Of a DNA stretch of 64,000 nt, positions 8,512 to 17,731 are shown one piece after another (the first letter of the stretch is position 1; every line of letters starts with the position of its first letter). The notes beneath the pieces were generated by a model that saw nothing but the letters and a program-made list of their open reading frames with translations, did no database searches and was not told where the DNA came from. Origin of the DNA: Alistipes sp. (lineage in GTDB: Bacteria; Bacteroidota; Bacteroidia; Bacteroidales; Rikenellaceae). The position numbers and the translations under genes were made by a program. The DNA lies in contig JAFQFV010000036.1 in NCBI GenBank assembly GCA_017398555.1, positions 82,148-146,147 of the forward strand, read 5' to 3'.

Positions 8512-10746
8512 CTATTTTACCTCTGTAAGTTCAAGTACTACGCTGCGGAAGTCGTTTCCGGCACGAACCTCACCAAGAGCTGCATTCTTTGTAAAGCCCT
8601 TGACAAGCTCGGGGATAACAACACCCTCCTGCATCAGTACACGACCACTGATGACCTTGCCATTGATAGCTGCAGGCTTACCCTCAAACTCTGGGGCAAC
8701 CTCACGGATGCGGTACTTGGCATCAGGATTAAGACCCTGCAGGCGGATGATGATGTTGGACATACAGTGCTTGAACAGGTGGCGATAAGCGAAGAGCACA
8801 GCACGCTCCTTGCCCTCCGATACATACATCAGCGATGAGAAGTCGCGGTTACCCTCGTATGGAGATACAAGGCGGTAGAGGTCACCCTGCTGAACTACAG
8901 GGCGGATACTCTTATACTCGGCAATGGCACGCTTTGCATACTCGCGCTCTGCCTCGTTGAGCTTGGCAGGAACCATCTCCATACCCAAACGGCACATAGA
9001 GGCCACATCGAAGCGGAACTTGATAGGTATCAGGCGCTGGGTGTACTTGCTATATGCTGAGCCCACGTGTGCAGCGAGCATATTTGACGGGTAGAAGTGC
9101 ATCGCTCCCCACTGAATGAGGATGCGGTGGTATGCATCTGTCTGGTCGGAGGTCCACATCTCCTGGAAGTATGGCATAAAGCCGTAGTTGAGACGGCCAC
9201 CACCCGAAGCACAGAGCTGAATGACTACATCGGGATACTTGGCACGGATGCGCTTGAGAATCTTCTCCAAAGCCAGCGTAAAGTCCACGTAGAGGTTGCT
9301 CTGCAACTCTGTAGGCAGGTACTGACTATGGGCGTTGTGCATAGACATATTGTTGTCCCACTTGATGTAGTAGATGTCAGGGTAGGCTGTCAGCAAATCA
9401 TCCACAACCTTAAAGACGTGCTCCTGCACTGCAGGGTTGGTAAGGTCGAGCAACAACTGTGTCTTGCCACGACCGTAGGTAGGCTCGAAGTCAGGGTGAC
9501 GCAGTACCCAATCAGGGTGCTTCTCGTAGAGCTCACTCGGAACATTAACCATCTCAGGCTCAATCCAGATACCGAACTTCATACCGTTGTTGTGCGCCAT
9601 ATCAATCAGCGGACGGATGCCGTTAGGCAGCTTCGATGGGGCAATCATCCAGTCGCCGAGCGATGTTGTGCCGTCGTTGCGTGGGAACTTGTCGCCAAAC
9701 CAACCGTCATCGACAACGAACATCTCGCCACCCAAGGCTGCAAAGTCACGGGTCATATCGACCATACTTGTCTCGCTGATGTCGAAGTGTACGCCCTCCC
9801 ACGAGTTGAGCAGCACCTCGCGCAGCTTTGTGCCGTGCAGCAGCTGATGCTTACGTGCCCAGCGGTGCAGTGTGCGGGTAGCCTCGCCCTTACCGTTTGT
9901 GGCGTAGGTGAGTATCATCTCAGGGGTTGTAAGCGATGACTTGCCTGCAAGGGTATAGTCGCTCGCCGATGGGTTGATACCGCCCATAAAGAGGGTCGGA
10001 ATACGCGCTACATCAGAGTTGTAGAACTCGAAGTGGGTGTTACCCATCCACGCCAGCGTGCCCGCAATGACAGGGCAGTTCTGCTCCTCCAATCGGCCAT
10101 CAAGACCCAACATAAACGATGCGTTGAAGTACTGTGCCACGCGTGAGGCGGTAGTGGTTGAGATGTTGTACTGACCAACAGGCAGCGGCATTACAACCTC
10201 GTTATTCTCATTCTTCGTGTTGCCCTCAAGCTGCATCAGCACGCAGTTATCCGACTGAATAGGCAGCACGGCAGACATATACTTCTGCAGCACAATCGGC
10301 TTCTTGCCATTATTGAAGTACTCGGTGTTCATCTTCACTACATCGCAGTCGTCATAGACGGAGTAGTTCACCTTGACCGTTAAATTCTCGTGGGCAACAT
10401 CACGCAGCCACACAGAGAGGGTGGTAAGGTGGTCGGCAGAACTCTGCTCAACCTTCTCAACGACAAACTTCGACGAGTTGTCGCCATTATGCTGCTTTAC
10501 AAGCGCCGCATAAGGTGTCTCGCAGCGTGTTCCGAAGGCAGGGTAGGCGTCATACTTGACCATACGACCTGCAGCACGCACATCGGCAGCTGTCGCCTTG
10601 CTACCATAGTAGCGGAAGTAGAGCGGCTCACCCTCCTTGGCAGAGAGGATAACCGAGGTGTTCGGGGTCGAGAGTGTGTAATCCTTTGCTACGGCAGCAC
10701 CGAAGGCAGCAACGAGCAGGGTAGCAGTAAATAGTAGTCTCTTCAT
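8512..10746 (-). CDS. GH36 alpha-galactosidase, exported
   Basis: Hydrolyses terminal alpha-galactosides such as those of raffinose-type oligosaccharides or galactomannan. The 744-residue protein starts with a signal peptide (MKRLLFTATLLVAAFGAAVA), which fixes the ATG at 10746 instead of one 21 nt upstream that would overlap glmS. The GH36 catalytic core is clear: DDGWFG, WIEPEMVN, the nucleophile in YYIKWDNNMSM, ASGGGR, and the acid/base region in MWTSDQTDAYHR. A beta-sandwich N-terminal domain precedes the barrel. It lies 13 bp behind glmS and 7 bp ahead of ysxC, so it is co-transcribed with housekeeping genes rather than placed in a polysaccharide utilisation locus. Confidence 0.9.
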   Translation of the reverse strand: MKRLLFTATLLVAAFGAAVAKDYTLSTPNTSVILSAKEGEPLYFRYYGSKATAADVRAAGRMVKYDAYPAFGTRCETPYAALVKQHNGDNSSKFVVEKVEQSSADHLTTLSVWLRDVAHENLTVKVNYSVYDDCDVVKMNTEYFNNGKKPIVLQKYMSAVLPIQSDNCVLMQLEGNTKNENNEVVMPLPVGQYNISTTTASRVAQYFNASFMLGLDGRLEEQNCPVIAGTLAWMGNTHFEFYNSDVARIPTLFMGGINPSASDYTLAGKSSLTTPEMILTYATNGKGEATRTLHRWARKHQLLHGTKLREVLLNSWEGVHFDISETSMVDMTRDFAALGGEMFVVDDGWFGDKFPRNDGTTSLGDWMIAPSKLPNGIRPLIDMAHNNGMKFGIWIEPEMVNVPSELYEKHPDWVLRHPDFEPTYGRGKTQLLLDLTNPAVQEHVFKVVDDLLTAYPDIYYIKWDNNMSMHNAHSQYLPTELQSNLYVDFTLALEKILKRIRAKYPDVVIQLCASGGGRLNYGFMPYFQEMWTSDQTDAYHRILIQWGAMHFYPSNMLAAHVGSAYSKYTQRLIPIKFRFDVASMCRLGMEMVPAKLNEAEREYAKRAIAEYKSIRPVVQQGDLYRLVSPYEGNRDFSSLMYVSEGKERAVLFAYRHLFKHCMSNIIIRLQGLNPDAKYRIREVAPEFEGKPAAINGKVISGRVLMQEGVVIPELVKGFTKNAALGEVRAGNDFRSVVLELTEVK

Positions 10747-10759
10747 ATTTTGGTTAGTT

Positions 10760-12610
10760 TTATTCAACGGTTACTGACTTGGCCAGGTTACGGGGCTGGT
10801 CCACATTTCTGCCCTTATTGACGGCGATGTAGTATGCCAGCAGCTGCAATGGAATGGCTGTGAGCAGCGGTGTGAGGCACTCCGAAATCTCAGGCACCTC
10901 GATAACGTAGTCCGCCATCTGCGCCACGATAGTATCCCCCTCGGTGACAATAGCCACAACCTTACCGCCACGAGCCTTGACCTGCTGAATGTTATTGACG
11001 GTCTTCTCATAGACGTTGTCCTTAATGGCAATCACCACAGACGGCATATCGTTGTCTATCAGGGCAATAGTGCCGTGCTTCATCTCGGCAGCAGGGTAGC
11101 CCTCAGCATGGATATAGGATATCTCCTTGAGCTTCAGAGCACCCTCAAGGGCTGATGGGTAGTTGTATCCGCGACCCAAGTAGAGGAAGTTGTGGGCGTA
11201 GGTAAATATCTTTGCAAGCTCCTCAATCTTCTTGTCATTCTTGGTAAAGATATCCTTAATCAGCGTAGGTACACGGCGAATATCTGTCGCCACGCGCTCA
11301 AGAGTTGCATCATCAACAGTACCCTTCATCTGACCGATAAGCATAGCCATCATCGCCAGCACGGTCACCTGACCTGTAAAGGCCTTGGTCGATGCCACAC
11401 CAATCTCAGGGCCGACGTGGATATAGCAGCCTGAGTGTGTTGCACGAGGGATAGAGGAGCCGATGACGTTGCAGATACCGAAGACAAAGGCACCGCGAGA
11501 CTTGGCAAGCTCAAGGGCGGCAAGGGTGTCGGCAGTCTCTCCCGACTGTGAGAGGGCAATGAGTATATCTCCCTGATTTACAACGGGGTTGGCATAGCGG
11601 AACTCACTTGCGTACTCCACCACAACAGGTATGCGGCAGTACTCCTCGATAAGGTGCTTGCCGATAAGGGCTGCGTGCCACGAAGTACCGCAGGCAACGA
11701 TGATTATACGCTTGGTTTTGAGGAACTTGGAGCGGTGCTCGATAACGCCCGAAAGGGTAATCTTCTTACCATCTGCCGATACACGACCACTGATGCAGTC
11801 GGCAAGGGTCTTTGGCTGCTCGAAAATCTCCTTGAGCATAAAGTGCGGATAGCCGCCCTTCTCAAGCTGCTCGATAGACATCTGCAGCTCGGTAATCTCC
11901 ACGCGGGACTTGCTTGTGGTCTTGCTGTCGAAGACCTTCAGCTCTGCACCACGGTCGATGACGGCAATATCGCCATCGTCGAGATAGACCACCTTGTTTG
12001 TATATTCGATAATCGGAGTGGCGTCAGAGGCGAGGAAGTACTCCCCCTCACCAATGCCGATAACCAGCGGTGAGGATTGACGGGCAGCGATAATCTGATT
12101 TGGGTTCTGTCGGTCGATAACTGCAAAGGCGTAGGCACCGACAATGCGCTTTGTCGCCTCGCACATAGCATCAAAGAGCGAGCAGTGGTTGGTATCCATA
12201 ATGTACTCCACGAGCTGCACTGCCACCTCTGTATCTGTCTGACTGACAAAGGTATAGCCATGCGCAGAGAGAGCCTTCTTGAGTACCGAATAGTTCTCGA
12301 TAGTGCCGTTGTGTACCATCGCTAAACGACCCGACTGCGAAAAGTGAGGGTGGGCGTTAGTGTCATTTGGCTCGCCGTGTGTAGCCCAACGAGTGTGCGC
12401 GATACCAATTGTGCCACTTAAATCCTTGTTGGCCGCAAAATGTTCCAACGCCTCAACCTTACCCTTTGACTTGTATATATTCAGCTCCGCCGCATCCGAA
12501 ATCATCGCCACACCTGAAGAGTCGTAACCTCTGTACTCCAAACGGTGAAGTCCCTGAACCAGAATATCATACGCACGTCGCTGACCAATGTATCCTACAA
12601 TTCCACACAT
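10760..12610 (-). CDS. glmS: Glutamine-fructose-6-phosphate aminotransferase (isomerising)
   Basis: Makes glucosamine 6-phosphate from fructose 6-phosphate and glutamine, the entry to peptidoglycan and LPS amino sugars. 616 residues. The start MCGIVGYIG gives the N-terminal nucleophile Cys after Met removal; RLEYRGYDSSG and HTRWATHGEPNDTNAHPH are glutaminase-domain signatures. Two SIS domains follow, marked by CGTSWHAAL and SQSGETADTL, and the C-terminus ends in RNLAKSVTVE as in the family. A good promoter lies 70 nt upstream. No glmS ribozyme is visible upstream, and the distance from the promoter to the start is too short for one. Confidence 0.96.
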   Translation of the reverse strand: MCGIVGYIGQRRAYDILVQGLHRLEYRGYDSSGVAMISDAAELNIYKSKGKVEALEHFAANKDLSGTIGIAHTRWATHGEPNDTNAHPHFSQSGRLAMVHNGTIENYSVLKKALSAHGYTFVSQTDTEVAVQLVEYIMDTNHCSLFDAMCEATKRIVGAYAFAVIDRQNPNQIIAARQSSPLVIGIGEGEYFLASDATPIIEYTNKVVYLDDGDIAVIDRGAELKVFDSKTTSKSRVEITELQMSIEQLEKGGYPHFMLKEIFEQPKTLADCISGRVSADGKKITLSGVIEHRSKFLKTKRIIIVACGTSWHAALIGKHLIEEYCRIPVVVEYASEFRYANPVVNQGDILIALSQSGETADTLAALELAKSRGAFVFGICNVIGSSIPRATHSGCYIHVGPEIGVASTKAFTGQVTVLAMMAMLIGQMKGTVDDATLERVATDIRRVPTLIKDIFTKNDKKIEELAKIFTYAHNFLYLGRGYNYPSALEGALKLKEISYIHAEGYPAAEMKHGTIALIDNDMPSVVIAIKDNVYEKTVNNIQQVKARGGKVVAIVTEGDTIVAQMADYVIEVPEISECLTPLLTAIPLQLLAYYIAVNKGRNVDQPRNLAKSVTVE

Positions 12611-12677
12611 AGTTGATATGTTCTATTATGTTCTATAAATTAGTAATCTTAAACTGAAACCTTATTATATAATTATA

Positions 12678-12709
12678 CAAAGGTAGGAAAACTTTTCCTT
12701 AATTCCAAA
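12678..12709 (-). promoter_or_regulatory. glmS promoter
   Basis: On the minus strand, TTTG (12709-12706), a 20-nt spacer and TACCTTTG (12685-12678), 68 nt upstream of the glmS ATG. Confidence 0.7.
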
Positions 12710-12783
12710 GGAATTTTGGGCTTTTAACCTTTAACCGTCACCATTTAGTCCTGTCGCGGTATAGAACGGACGAAGAACTGATT

Positions 12784-12857
12784 TTGTCTCTTGTCACTTG
12801 TCACATTTGTCACACGCTACACGCCCCTGTGACATTGTGACATTGTGACAGTGCTCA
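12784..12857. repeat. Left inverted repeat with TGTGACAT iterons
   Basis: Contains TTGTCACTTGTCACAT, then CACGCCCCTGTGACATTGTG, with three TGTGACA units at exact 8-bp spacing (12828-12850), ending in GTGCTCA. The reverse complement of 14113-14183 matches it over nearly the whole length, with an about 10-bp difference near 12805-12815. Confidence 0.85.
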
Positions 12858-12925
12858 CTATCAACGAGTTACGATTACGTGTGTTCAATTATTGATAAAT
12901 TGTTGAAAAATAATTGCCAAAAAAC

Positions 12926-12957
12926 TTGACAAGGGGGTATTCGATGTATTATATTTG
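12926..12957 (+). promoter_or_regulatory. Promoter of the RepA-like gene
   Basis: TTGAC at 12926-12930 and TATATTTG at 12950-12957, a near-consensus Bacteroidetes promoter, between the left repeat and the gene. The predicted leader is about 70 nt. Confidence 0.72.
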
Positions 12958-13032
12958 CACTCGAAAACTAACCATTGTCTAACTTGGAGCATAGTGTTCT
13001 ACTATCTCCGTAAATACCTAAATACTAATACT

Positions 13033-14109
13033 ATGAGTACTACTGATTGTAATCAGAAGTTCAGGGATGCTGTATCCGCAGTATTCGATGCGGAGCAGTT
13101 TGAGAGGCTTACAGCACGCGCATTTGCTGATGCAAGTGTAAATTTAGAAATTGAACTTCGCGAGGAGCGTATCGCACCCTACTTGGTCGATATTACCAAA
13201 CCCCTTGCCGAGGTAAAACCACTTATTTCGATAGGTGGCAAGGCGGTCTGTTCAGCAGGTAATATCTCTGCTGTCGTAGGCGAGGCAAAGAGTAAGAAGA
13301 CATTTCTTACTACGGCTCTTGTCGCCTCGGCTATTGCCTACCCGTACCCCGACAGCGAAGCCTTTGAGAATGTATCTAACGACATATCACTCAAGGTGTT
13401 ATGGCTCGATACGGAGCAGGGCGAAGCGCATGTCCGTAAGGTTATTGACCGTATAAATCGCATTACGGGAACTAACCGTACGGGAGGTGTTGAGGACCCT
13501 CGTTTAAGGGTCTTTGCGCTGCGCGAGATTGACCCTAAACATCGCCTCGATGTGCTGCGCGATGCGCTCTACACCTTCGGTCCCGACTTGGTCGTTATAG
13601 ATGGTGTTGCCGACCTGCAGTACGACACCAACGACCTGCGCGAGAGTGATGCCCTCGTGGGTGAGTTGATGGCACTTAGTACTACATATAACTGCCACAT
13701 ACTCTGCGTATTACACACTAATCCGGGCACTGACAAGGCGCGTGGTCATGTGGGTAGTTCGCTACAGCGCAAGGCGGAGAGTGTGCTCTATGTTCATAAG
13801 GTCGAGAGCACCTCGATTGTCGAGCCGCAGTTCTGCCGCAATGAGCCCTTCGAGCGCTTTGCCTTCCATATCACGCCCGAGGGACTTCCCGAGCTGTGCA
13901 GCCTGCCTACCGAACCGCAAAGTAAAGAGGATGAGGTAGTTGCAGTGCTTCGCGACCACTTCGGCGGCAGTGTGGAGCGAACCGTACTGAGCCATAAACT
14001 CGAGGAGGTTTTAGGGCTGAACCGCACAACGGCATCTATGCGAATAAATCGACTTGTCCGCAAGGGTCTTGTCACAATAGACGGCAAGTGTATATCTCTA
14101 ACTGCCTGA
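13033..14109 (+). CDS. RepA-like AAA/RecA-fold ATPase with C-terminal winged helix
   Basis: A 358-residue P-loop ATPase of the hexameric RepA/AAA_25 type, the helicase group found in plasmids and integrative elements. Walker A is GEAKSKKT (83-90), followed by the strand LKVLWLDTEQG (120-130), Walker B LVVID (186-190) and the sensor region LCVLHTNPGTDKARGHVGSS (224-243). Residues about 300-355 (VAVLRDHFGG, ASMRINRLVRKGLV) read as a winged helix-turn-helix, a likely DNA-binding module. The ATG at 13033 is preferred over an in-frame one at 12955, which lies inside the -7 box. No primase, excisionase or mobilisation gene is nearby, unlike the usual context. The right inverted repeat begins 3 bp after the stop codon. 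DNA replication or DNA maintenance is the likely role; the actual activity is unknown. Confidence 0.78.
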   Translation: MSTTDCNQKFRDAVSAVFDAEQFERLTARAFADASVNLEIELREERIAPYLVDITKPLAEVKPLISIGGKAVCSAGNISAVVGEAKSKKTFLTTALVASAIAYPYPDSEAFENVSNDISLKVLWLDTEQGEAHVRKVIDRINRITGTNRTGGVEDPRLRVFALREIDPKHRLDVLRDALYTFGPDLVVIDGVADLQYDTNDLRESDALVGELMALSTTYNCHILCVLHTNPGTDKARGHVGSSLQRKAESVLYVHKVESTSIVEPQFCRNEPFERFAFHITPEGLPELCSLPTEPQSKEDEVVAVLRDHFGGSVERTVLSHKLEEVLGLNRTTASMRINRLVRKGLVTIDGKCISLTA

Positions 14110-14112
14110 TAA

Positions 14113-14183
14113 TGAGCAGTGTCACAATGTCACAATGTCACAGGGGCGTGTCAGATGTGACAAGTGACAAGTGACAGTGACAA
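14113..14183. repeat. Right inverted repeat with TGTCACAA iterons
   Basis: Begins TGAGCAGTGTCACAATGTCA, continues through CACAGGGGCGTG and ends with GTGACAAGTGACAAGTGACA. It is the inverted partner of 12784-12857, and the central 32 bp are identical in inverted orientation. Confidence 0.85.
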
Positions 14184-14221
14184 AGTTTGCCTCTGGGTTT
14201 TGATAAAAGCCTTAAAAAAAC

Positions 14222-14252
14222 TTTGTTTTTCCGATTATTTTTCCTATCTTTG
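14222..14252 (+). promoter_or_regulatory. rsfS promoter
   Basis: TTTG (14222-14225), a 19-nt spacer and TATCTTTG (14245-14252), 39 nt before the rsfS ATG. Confidence 0.75.
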
Positions 14253-14291
14253 TATGATAATACAAACGAATAGATATTTATAGAACATATT

Positions 14292-14648
14292 ATGGACGAA
14301 AAAGTACTGATTGAGGTGATTGCTCAGGCAATTCAAGATAAGAAGGGTAAGGGTGTGGTTTCGCTCGATTTGACCGGTATGGATGGTGCGATTTGCTCAC
14401 ATTTTGTGGTCTGCAATGCCGACTCGACTACCCAGGTGGCGGCTATCGCTGACTCTGTGGAGGAGGCTGTATTTCAGCGACTTGGCGAGTGGCCGTGGCG
14501 CGTAGAGGGTAAGCAGACAGGCCTTTGGGTGGCGATGGACTACATCGACGTTGTGGTGCACATCTTCCAGACCGAGCTGCGCGACTACTACAAGCTGGAG
14601 GAGTTGTGGGCGGATGCGCCGATGGTTGAATATAACGACGAAGAGTAA
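14292..14648 (+). CDS. rsfS: Ribosomal silencing factor RsfS
   Basis: Binds ribosomal protein L14 and blocks subunit joining under starvation. The 118 residues match the RsfS/YbeB/Iojap family, with CSHFVVCNADSTTQVAAIAD, PWRVEGKQTGLWVAMDYIDVVVHIF and the RDYYKLEELWADAP tail all typical. It has its own consensus promoter. It is followed by a family-B palindrome and then ftsH, so rsfS may be partly separated transcriptionally from the ftsH operon. Confidence 0.93.
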   Translation: MDEKVLIEVIAQAIQDKKGKGVVSLDLTGMDGAICSHFVVCNADSTTQVAAIADSVEEAVFQRLGEWPWRVEGKQTGLWVAMDYIDVVVHIFQTELRDYYKLEELWADAPMVEYNDEE

Positions 14649-14654
14649 GGGCTG

Positions 14655-14763
14655 CTGTTGAGTCTCTTTTGGGTATCTTTTGATTTTGTTCGCTCGCAAA
14701 TAGGTCCTCTATGTGCTTCGCTCGCAAAAGTCAAAATCTATCCCAAAATAGTCCTCAACGAGT
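14655..14763. repeat. Intergenic palindrome, family B copy 2
   Basis: Arms TTGAGTCTCTTTTGGGTAT (14658-14676) and CAAAATCTATCCCAAAATAG (14732-14751), then TCCTCAA, with a second helix of GATTTTG/CAAAATC and an apical region containing TAGGTCCTCTAT. It begins 7 bp after the rsfS stop. The arrangement is that of the copies at 7628 and 30664. Confidence 0.72.
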
Positions 14764-14818
14764 CTGAGTAGGGTAGGTTCGCTTGTCGAGTCAAACCCAA
14801 GATGTGTCGCTTTTCAGA

Positions 14819-14826
14819 TACATTTG
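14819..14826 (+). promoter_or_regulatory. Candidate ftsH promoter -7 box
   Basis: TACATTTG 65 nt before the ftsH start, without a convincing -33 element. Confidence 0.4.
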
Positions 14827-14890
14827 AGCACTTTTAGGTGCAATTTTTGAGGTAATTGTTCCGTTTTAGGGGCAGTTAAAACATTAGGTT

Positions 14891-16840
14891 ATGGCAAAGA
14901 AAAAGAAGAATAACAACTTTCTCTACTCTCTGCGCCCGAATATGATGTGGGTGTGGACAGTGATATTTTTGGCAATTATGGGCTTTGCCCTCTTTGGGGA
15001 GGGTACTGCCGAGCCTCTGAAGAGTGATTGGGGCGAGGTGGAGCAGCTCATAACTGAGGGTAAGGTTAAGGCTATCGAGGTGGTAAACCGCGACCAGGCG
15101 ATGGTCTATCTGACCGACTCTGCCCTTGATGGTATGGCGGCAACAGAGGGTACTCGTTACTCCAATCTGCCACGTCAGGGTCATCAGTTAGAGTTCCAGA
15201 TTGGCTCTGTAGATACCTTCCGACAGGATTTTGATAAGGCAGTAGCCGCAGCCCCTGAGGCTATCAAGCTCACCTATGACAACCATCGTCAAGGTTGGGT
15301 CGATTCGCTGCTCAATTGGCTGCCGTGGGTCTTTTTCATCGTGCTGTGGATATTCATCATGCGCGGCTTTGGTCGTGGTGGTGCAGGTGGTGCAGGCGGA
15401 GGCATTATGAATGTAGGTAAGGCTCGCACGCAGGAGTTTGATAAGAAGGACCCGAACCACAAGGTGACATTTAAGGATGTTGCAGGCCTTGAGGAGGCGA
15501 AGGTTGAGATTATGGAGATTGTCGATTTTCTCAAGAATGCGGGCAAGTACCGTGAGCTGGGTGCCAAGATACCGAAGGGAGCACTGCTTGTCGGCCCTCC
15601 GGGAACGGGTAAGACCCTGCTGGCGAAGGCTGTGGCGGGTGAGGCAAATGTGCCGTTCCTCTCCATTTCGGGCTCCGACTTTGTCGAGATGTTCGTCGGT
15701 GTGGGTGCATCGCGTGTGCGTGACCTCTTCGAGCAGGCAAAGCAGAAGGCTCCGTGCATCGTCTTTATCGATGAGATTGACGCTATCGGTCGTGCACGAG
15801 GCAGAAATGCAGGTTTCTCGGGCAATGACGAGCGTGAAAATACCCTCAACCAGCTGCTGACCGAGATGGATGGTTTCCAGACCAATGCGGGCGTGATTGT
15901 GCTTGCGGCGACAAACCGTGCCGATATTCTCGATAAGGCGTTGATGCGTGCAGGACGTTTTGACCGTCAGATTGAGGTTGGCCTGCCTGAGATTCACGAG
16001 CGCAAGCAGATATTCGAGGTGCACCTCAGAAAGCTCAAGCTCGATCCCGATTTGGATAGAGATTTCCTTGCCAAGCAGACCCCGGGTTTCTCGGGTGCCG
16101 ATATTGCCAATGTCTGCAACGAGGCGGCACTGATTGCTGCACGTCACAATAAGAAATATGTGGGTAAGGAGGACTTTTTGGCTGCTGTAGATAGAATTAT
16201 TGGCGGTCTTGAGAAGAAGAATAAGGTTATCACCCCTGCCGAGAAGCGTACTATAGCCTACCACGAGGCGGGTCACGCTACGGTGAGCTGGCTGCTTAAG
16301 GGTGCATCGCCACTTGTGAAGGTGACAATCATCCCACGCGGTAAGGCACTCGGTGCAGCGTGGTACCTTCCGGAGGAGCGACAGATAACCACCAAGGAGC
16401 AGTGGCTTGACGAGATAGCAGCGACACTTGCGGGTCGAGTATCGGAGCAGATAGTCTTCGGACACCTCTCTACAGGTGCGCTGAATGACCTTGAGCGCGT
16501 AACCAAGCAGGTATATGCGATGGTTGCCTACTACGGTATGAGCGAGAAGGTGGGCACTATCAGCTACTATGACTCTACGGGCCAGAGCGATATGGCATTT
16601 ACCAAGCCATACTCCGAGCGCACAGCCCAGCAGATAGATGACGAGGTGAAACAGATAATCGCCGAGGCTTATGCCCTTGCCGAGAAGGTTATCACCGAGC
16701 ACCGAGAGGGTCTGAATACCCTTGCCGAGCTGCTGTTGGAGCGTGAGGTGGTCTTTACAGAGGATGTTGAGCGCATCTTCGGTAAGCGCGAGGGAACCAC
16801 ACCAGAGGTTGAGCCCGATAGAGCACCTGTGGAGGAGTAA
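14891..16840 (+). CDS. ftsH: ATP-dependent zinc metalloprotease FtsH
   Basis: Membrane-anchored AAA+ protease that degrades misfolded and regulatory membrane proteins. 649 residues: a first membrane segment at about 19-37, an extracytoplasmic domain to about 141, a second segment at about 142-158, a Gly-rich linker, then the AAA module with Walker A GPPGTGKT (235-242), Walker B VFIDEIDA (291-298) and the second region of homology [19 protein letters not shown] (341-359). The peptidase zinc site is HEAGH (458-462). The C-terminus has an acidic tail. It heads a tightly packed run of genes: cdsA begins 18 bp after its stop. Confidence 0.96.
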   Translation: MAKKKKNNNFLYSLRPNMMWVWTVIFLAIMGFALFGEGTAEPLKSDWGEVEQLITEGKVKAIEVVNRDQAMVYLTDSALDGMAATEGTRYSNLPRQGHQLEFQIGSVDTFRQDFDKAVAAAPEAIKLTYDNHRQGWVDSLLNWLPWVFFIVLWIFIMRGFGRGGAGGAGGGIMNVGKARTQEFDKKDPNHKVTFKDVAGLEEAKVEIMEIVDFLKNAGKYRELGAKIPKGALLVGPPGTGKTLLAKAVAGEANVPFLSISGSDFVEMFVGVGASRVRDLFEQAKQKAPCIVFIDEIDAIGRARGRNAGFSGNDERENTLNQLLTEMDGFQTNAGVIVLAATNRADILDKALMRAGRFDRQIEVGLPEIHERKQIFEVHLRKLKLDPDLDRDFLAKQTPGFSGADIANVCNEAALIAARHNKKYVGKEDFLAAVDRIIGGLEKKNKVITPAEKRTIAYHEAGHATVSWLLKGASPLVKVTIIPRGKALGAAWYLPEERQITTKEQWLDEIAATLAGRVSEQIVFGHLSTGALNDLERVTKQVYAMVAYYGMSEKVGTISYYDSTGQSDMAFTKPYSERTAQQIDDEVKQIIAEAYALAEKVITEHREGLNTLAELLLEREVVFTEDVERIFGKREGTTPEVEPDRAPVEE

Positions 16841-16858
16841 TGACTAACTAACCTAACA

Positions 16859-17719
16859 ATGAATAGAGAGAAACTGAAAAACTTACTTGTTCGCACCCTT
16901 AGTGGGGCAGTGCTTGCGGCGTTGCTCTTTGGTGCGACCCTGCTCAGTCCGTGGGGCTATGTGGCTCTTATGGCGGCAGTTACGGCAGTTGGCGTGTGGG
17001 AGTTCTATGGGCTCTGTAGCCGTTGTGGCTACTCTCCACAGCGCGTTATGGGTACTACGCTTGCCGTTGTCTTTTTTGGCTTTGGTGCAGCCCTCTTCGC
17101 ATCGTTTGCCGTATCCCGTTCGCTTGAGGCGGAGATGGTTATTTTGGCAGCAATGCTCTATGCCCTTGTTGCTGTGCCGTCAATCTTTGTCTGTGAGCTG
17201 TTCCGCAATGTGGAGCACCCTATAGCAAATGTAGCCACCACCCTTGCAGGTGTGCTCTACGTGGCATTTCCTGCGACTCTGATGCTTGCAGTGCCGCTGC
17301 TGCTCAGCCCTGATGGGGCGTGGAACCCGTGGTATGCGCTCTGCTATATACTTATTATTTGGGCAAATGACGTCTTTGCTTACCTTACAGGTATTACTAT
17401 TGGTCGTCATCGTATGTGTGAGCGTATCTCGCCCAAGAAGAGCTGGGAGGGCTTTGTCGGTGGCGTTGTAGCTGCTGTGGGCTTTGCGCTGCTCTTTGGC
17501 CATCTGTTGGGCGGCAATATGCTGATTTGGGCAGGTCTTGGCGGAGTTATTGCCGTTACGGGTGTTGCGGGTGACTTTGTTGAGTCGCTCTTTAAGCGTA
17601 GTGCAGATGTTAAGGATTCAGGTGCCATTATGCCTGGCCACGGAGGGATGCTCGACCGCTTCGATGCGCTCTTTATCTCTGCGCCGTATGTTGTGTTGTA
17701 TCTAATTCTGGTAAGCTAA
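16859..17719 (+). CDS. cdsA: Phosphatidate cytidylyltransferase
   Basis: Makes CDP-diacylglycerol from phosphatidic acid and CTP, the branch point of phospholipid synthesis. 286 residues with about seven hydrophobic segments. The CdsA signature spans the ISPKKSWEGFVGG loop (about 182-194) and KDSGAIMPGHGGMLDRFDAL (about 253-272). It lies between ftsH and psd (12-bp gap), so CDP-DAG synthesis and PE formation are genetically coupled here. Confidence 0.94.
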   Translation: MNREKLKNLLVRTLSGAVLAALLFGATLLSPWGYVALMAAVTAVGVWEFYGLCSRCGYSPQRVMGTTLAVVFFGFGAALFASFAVSRSLEAEMVILAAMLYALVAVPSIFVCELFRNVEHPIANVATTLAGVLYVAFPATLMLAVPLLLSPDGAWNPWYALCYILIIWANDVFAYLTGITIGRHRMCERISPKKSWEGFVGGVVAAVGFALLFGHLLGGNMLIWAGLGGVIAVTGVAGDFVESLFKRSADVKDSGAIMPGHGGMLDRFDALFISAPYVVLYLILVS

Positions 17720-17731
17720 AATATTGAGATT

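Larger units (their letters stand above)
12784..14183. mobile_element. Candidate islet: one RepA-like gene between inverted repeats
   Basis: A single AAA/RecA-fold gene with its own promoter is bracketed by about 70-bp imperfect inverted repeats (12784-12857 and 14113-14183). Both repeats contain runs of TGTGACAT / TGTCACAA. The islet separates the divergent glmS and rsfS genes. No transposase, integrase or relaxase gene is present, so the name mobile element is an inference from architecture. Possible origins are a reduced integrated plasmid-like replicon, a non-autonomous transposable unit, or a chromosomal gene with autoregulatory repeats. Confidence 0.5.

Noticed and set aside
12610-12760. 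A glmS ribozyme upstream of glmS
   Set aside because: The promoter lies only about 70 nt before the start and no ribozyme core pairing could be found; the ribozyme is known mainly from Gram-positive bacteria.
12955-13032. Extended N-terminus for the RepA-like protein
   Set aside because: An ATG at 12955 overlaps the promoter -7 box, so it could not be in the transcript.
15188-16702. A 504-codon open frame on the minus strand opposite ftsH
   Set aside because: It is a shadow of the strongly coding ftsH frame; its translation shows no family motif, and it has no promoter.
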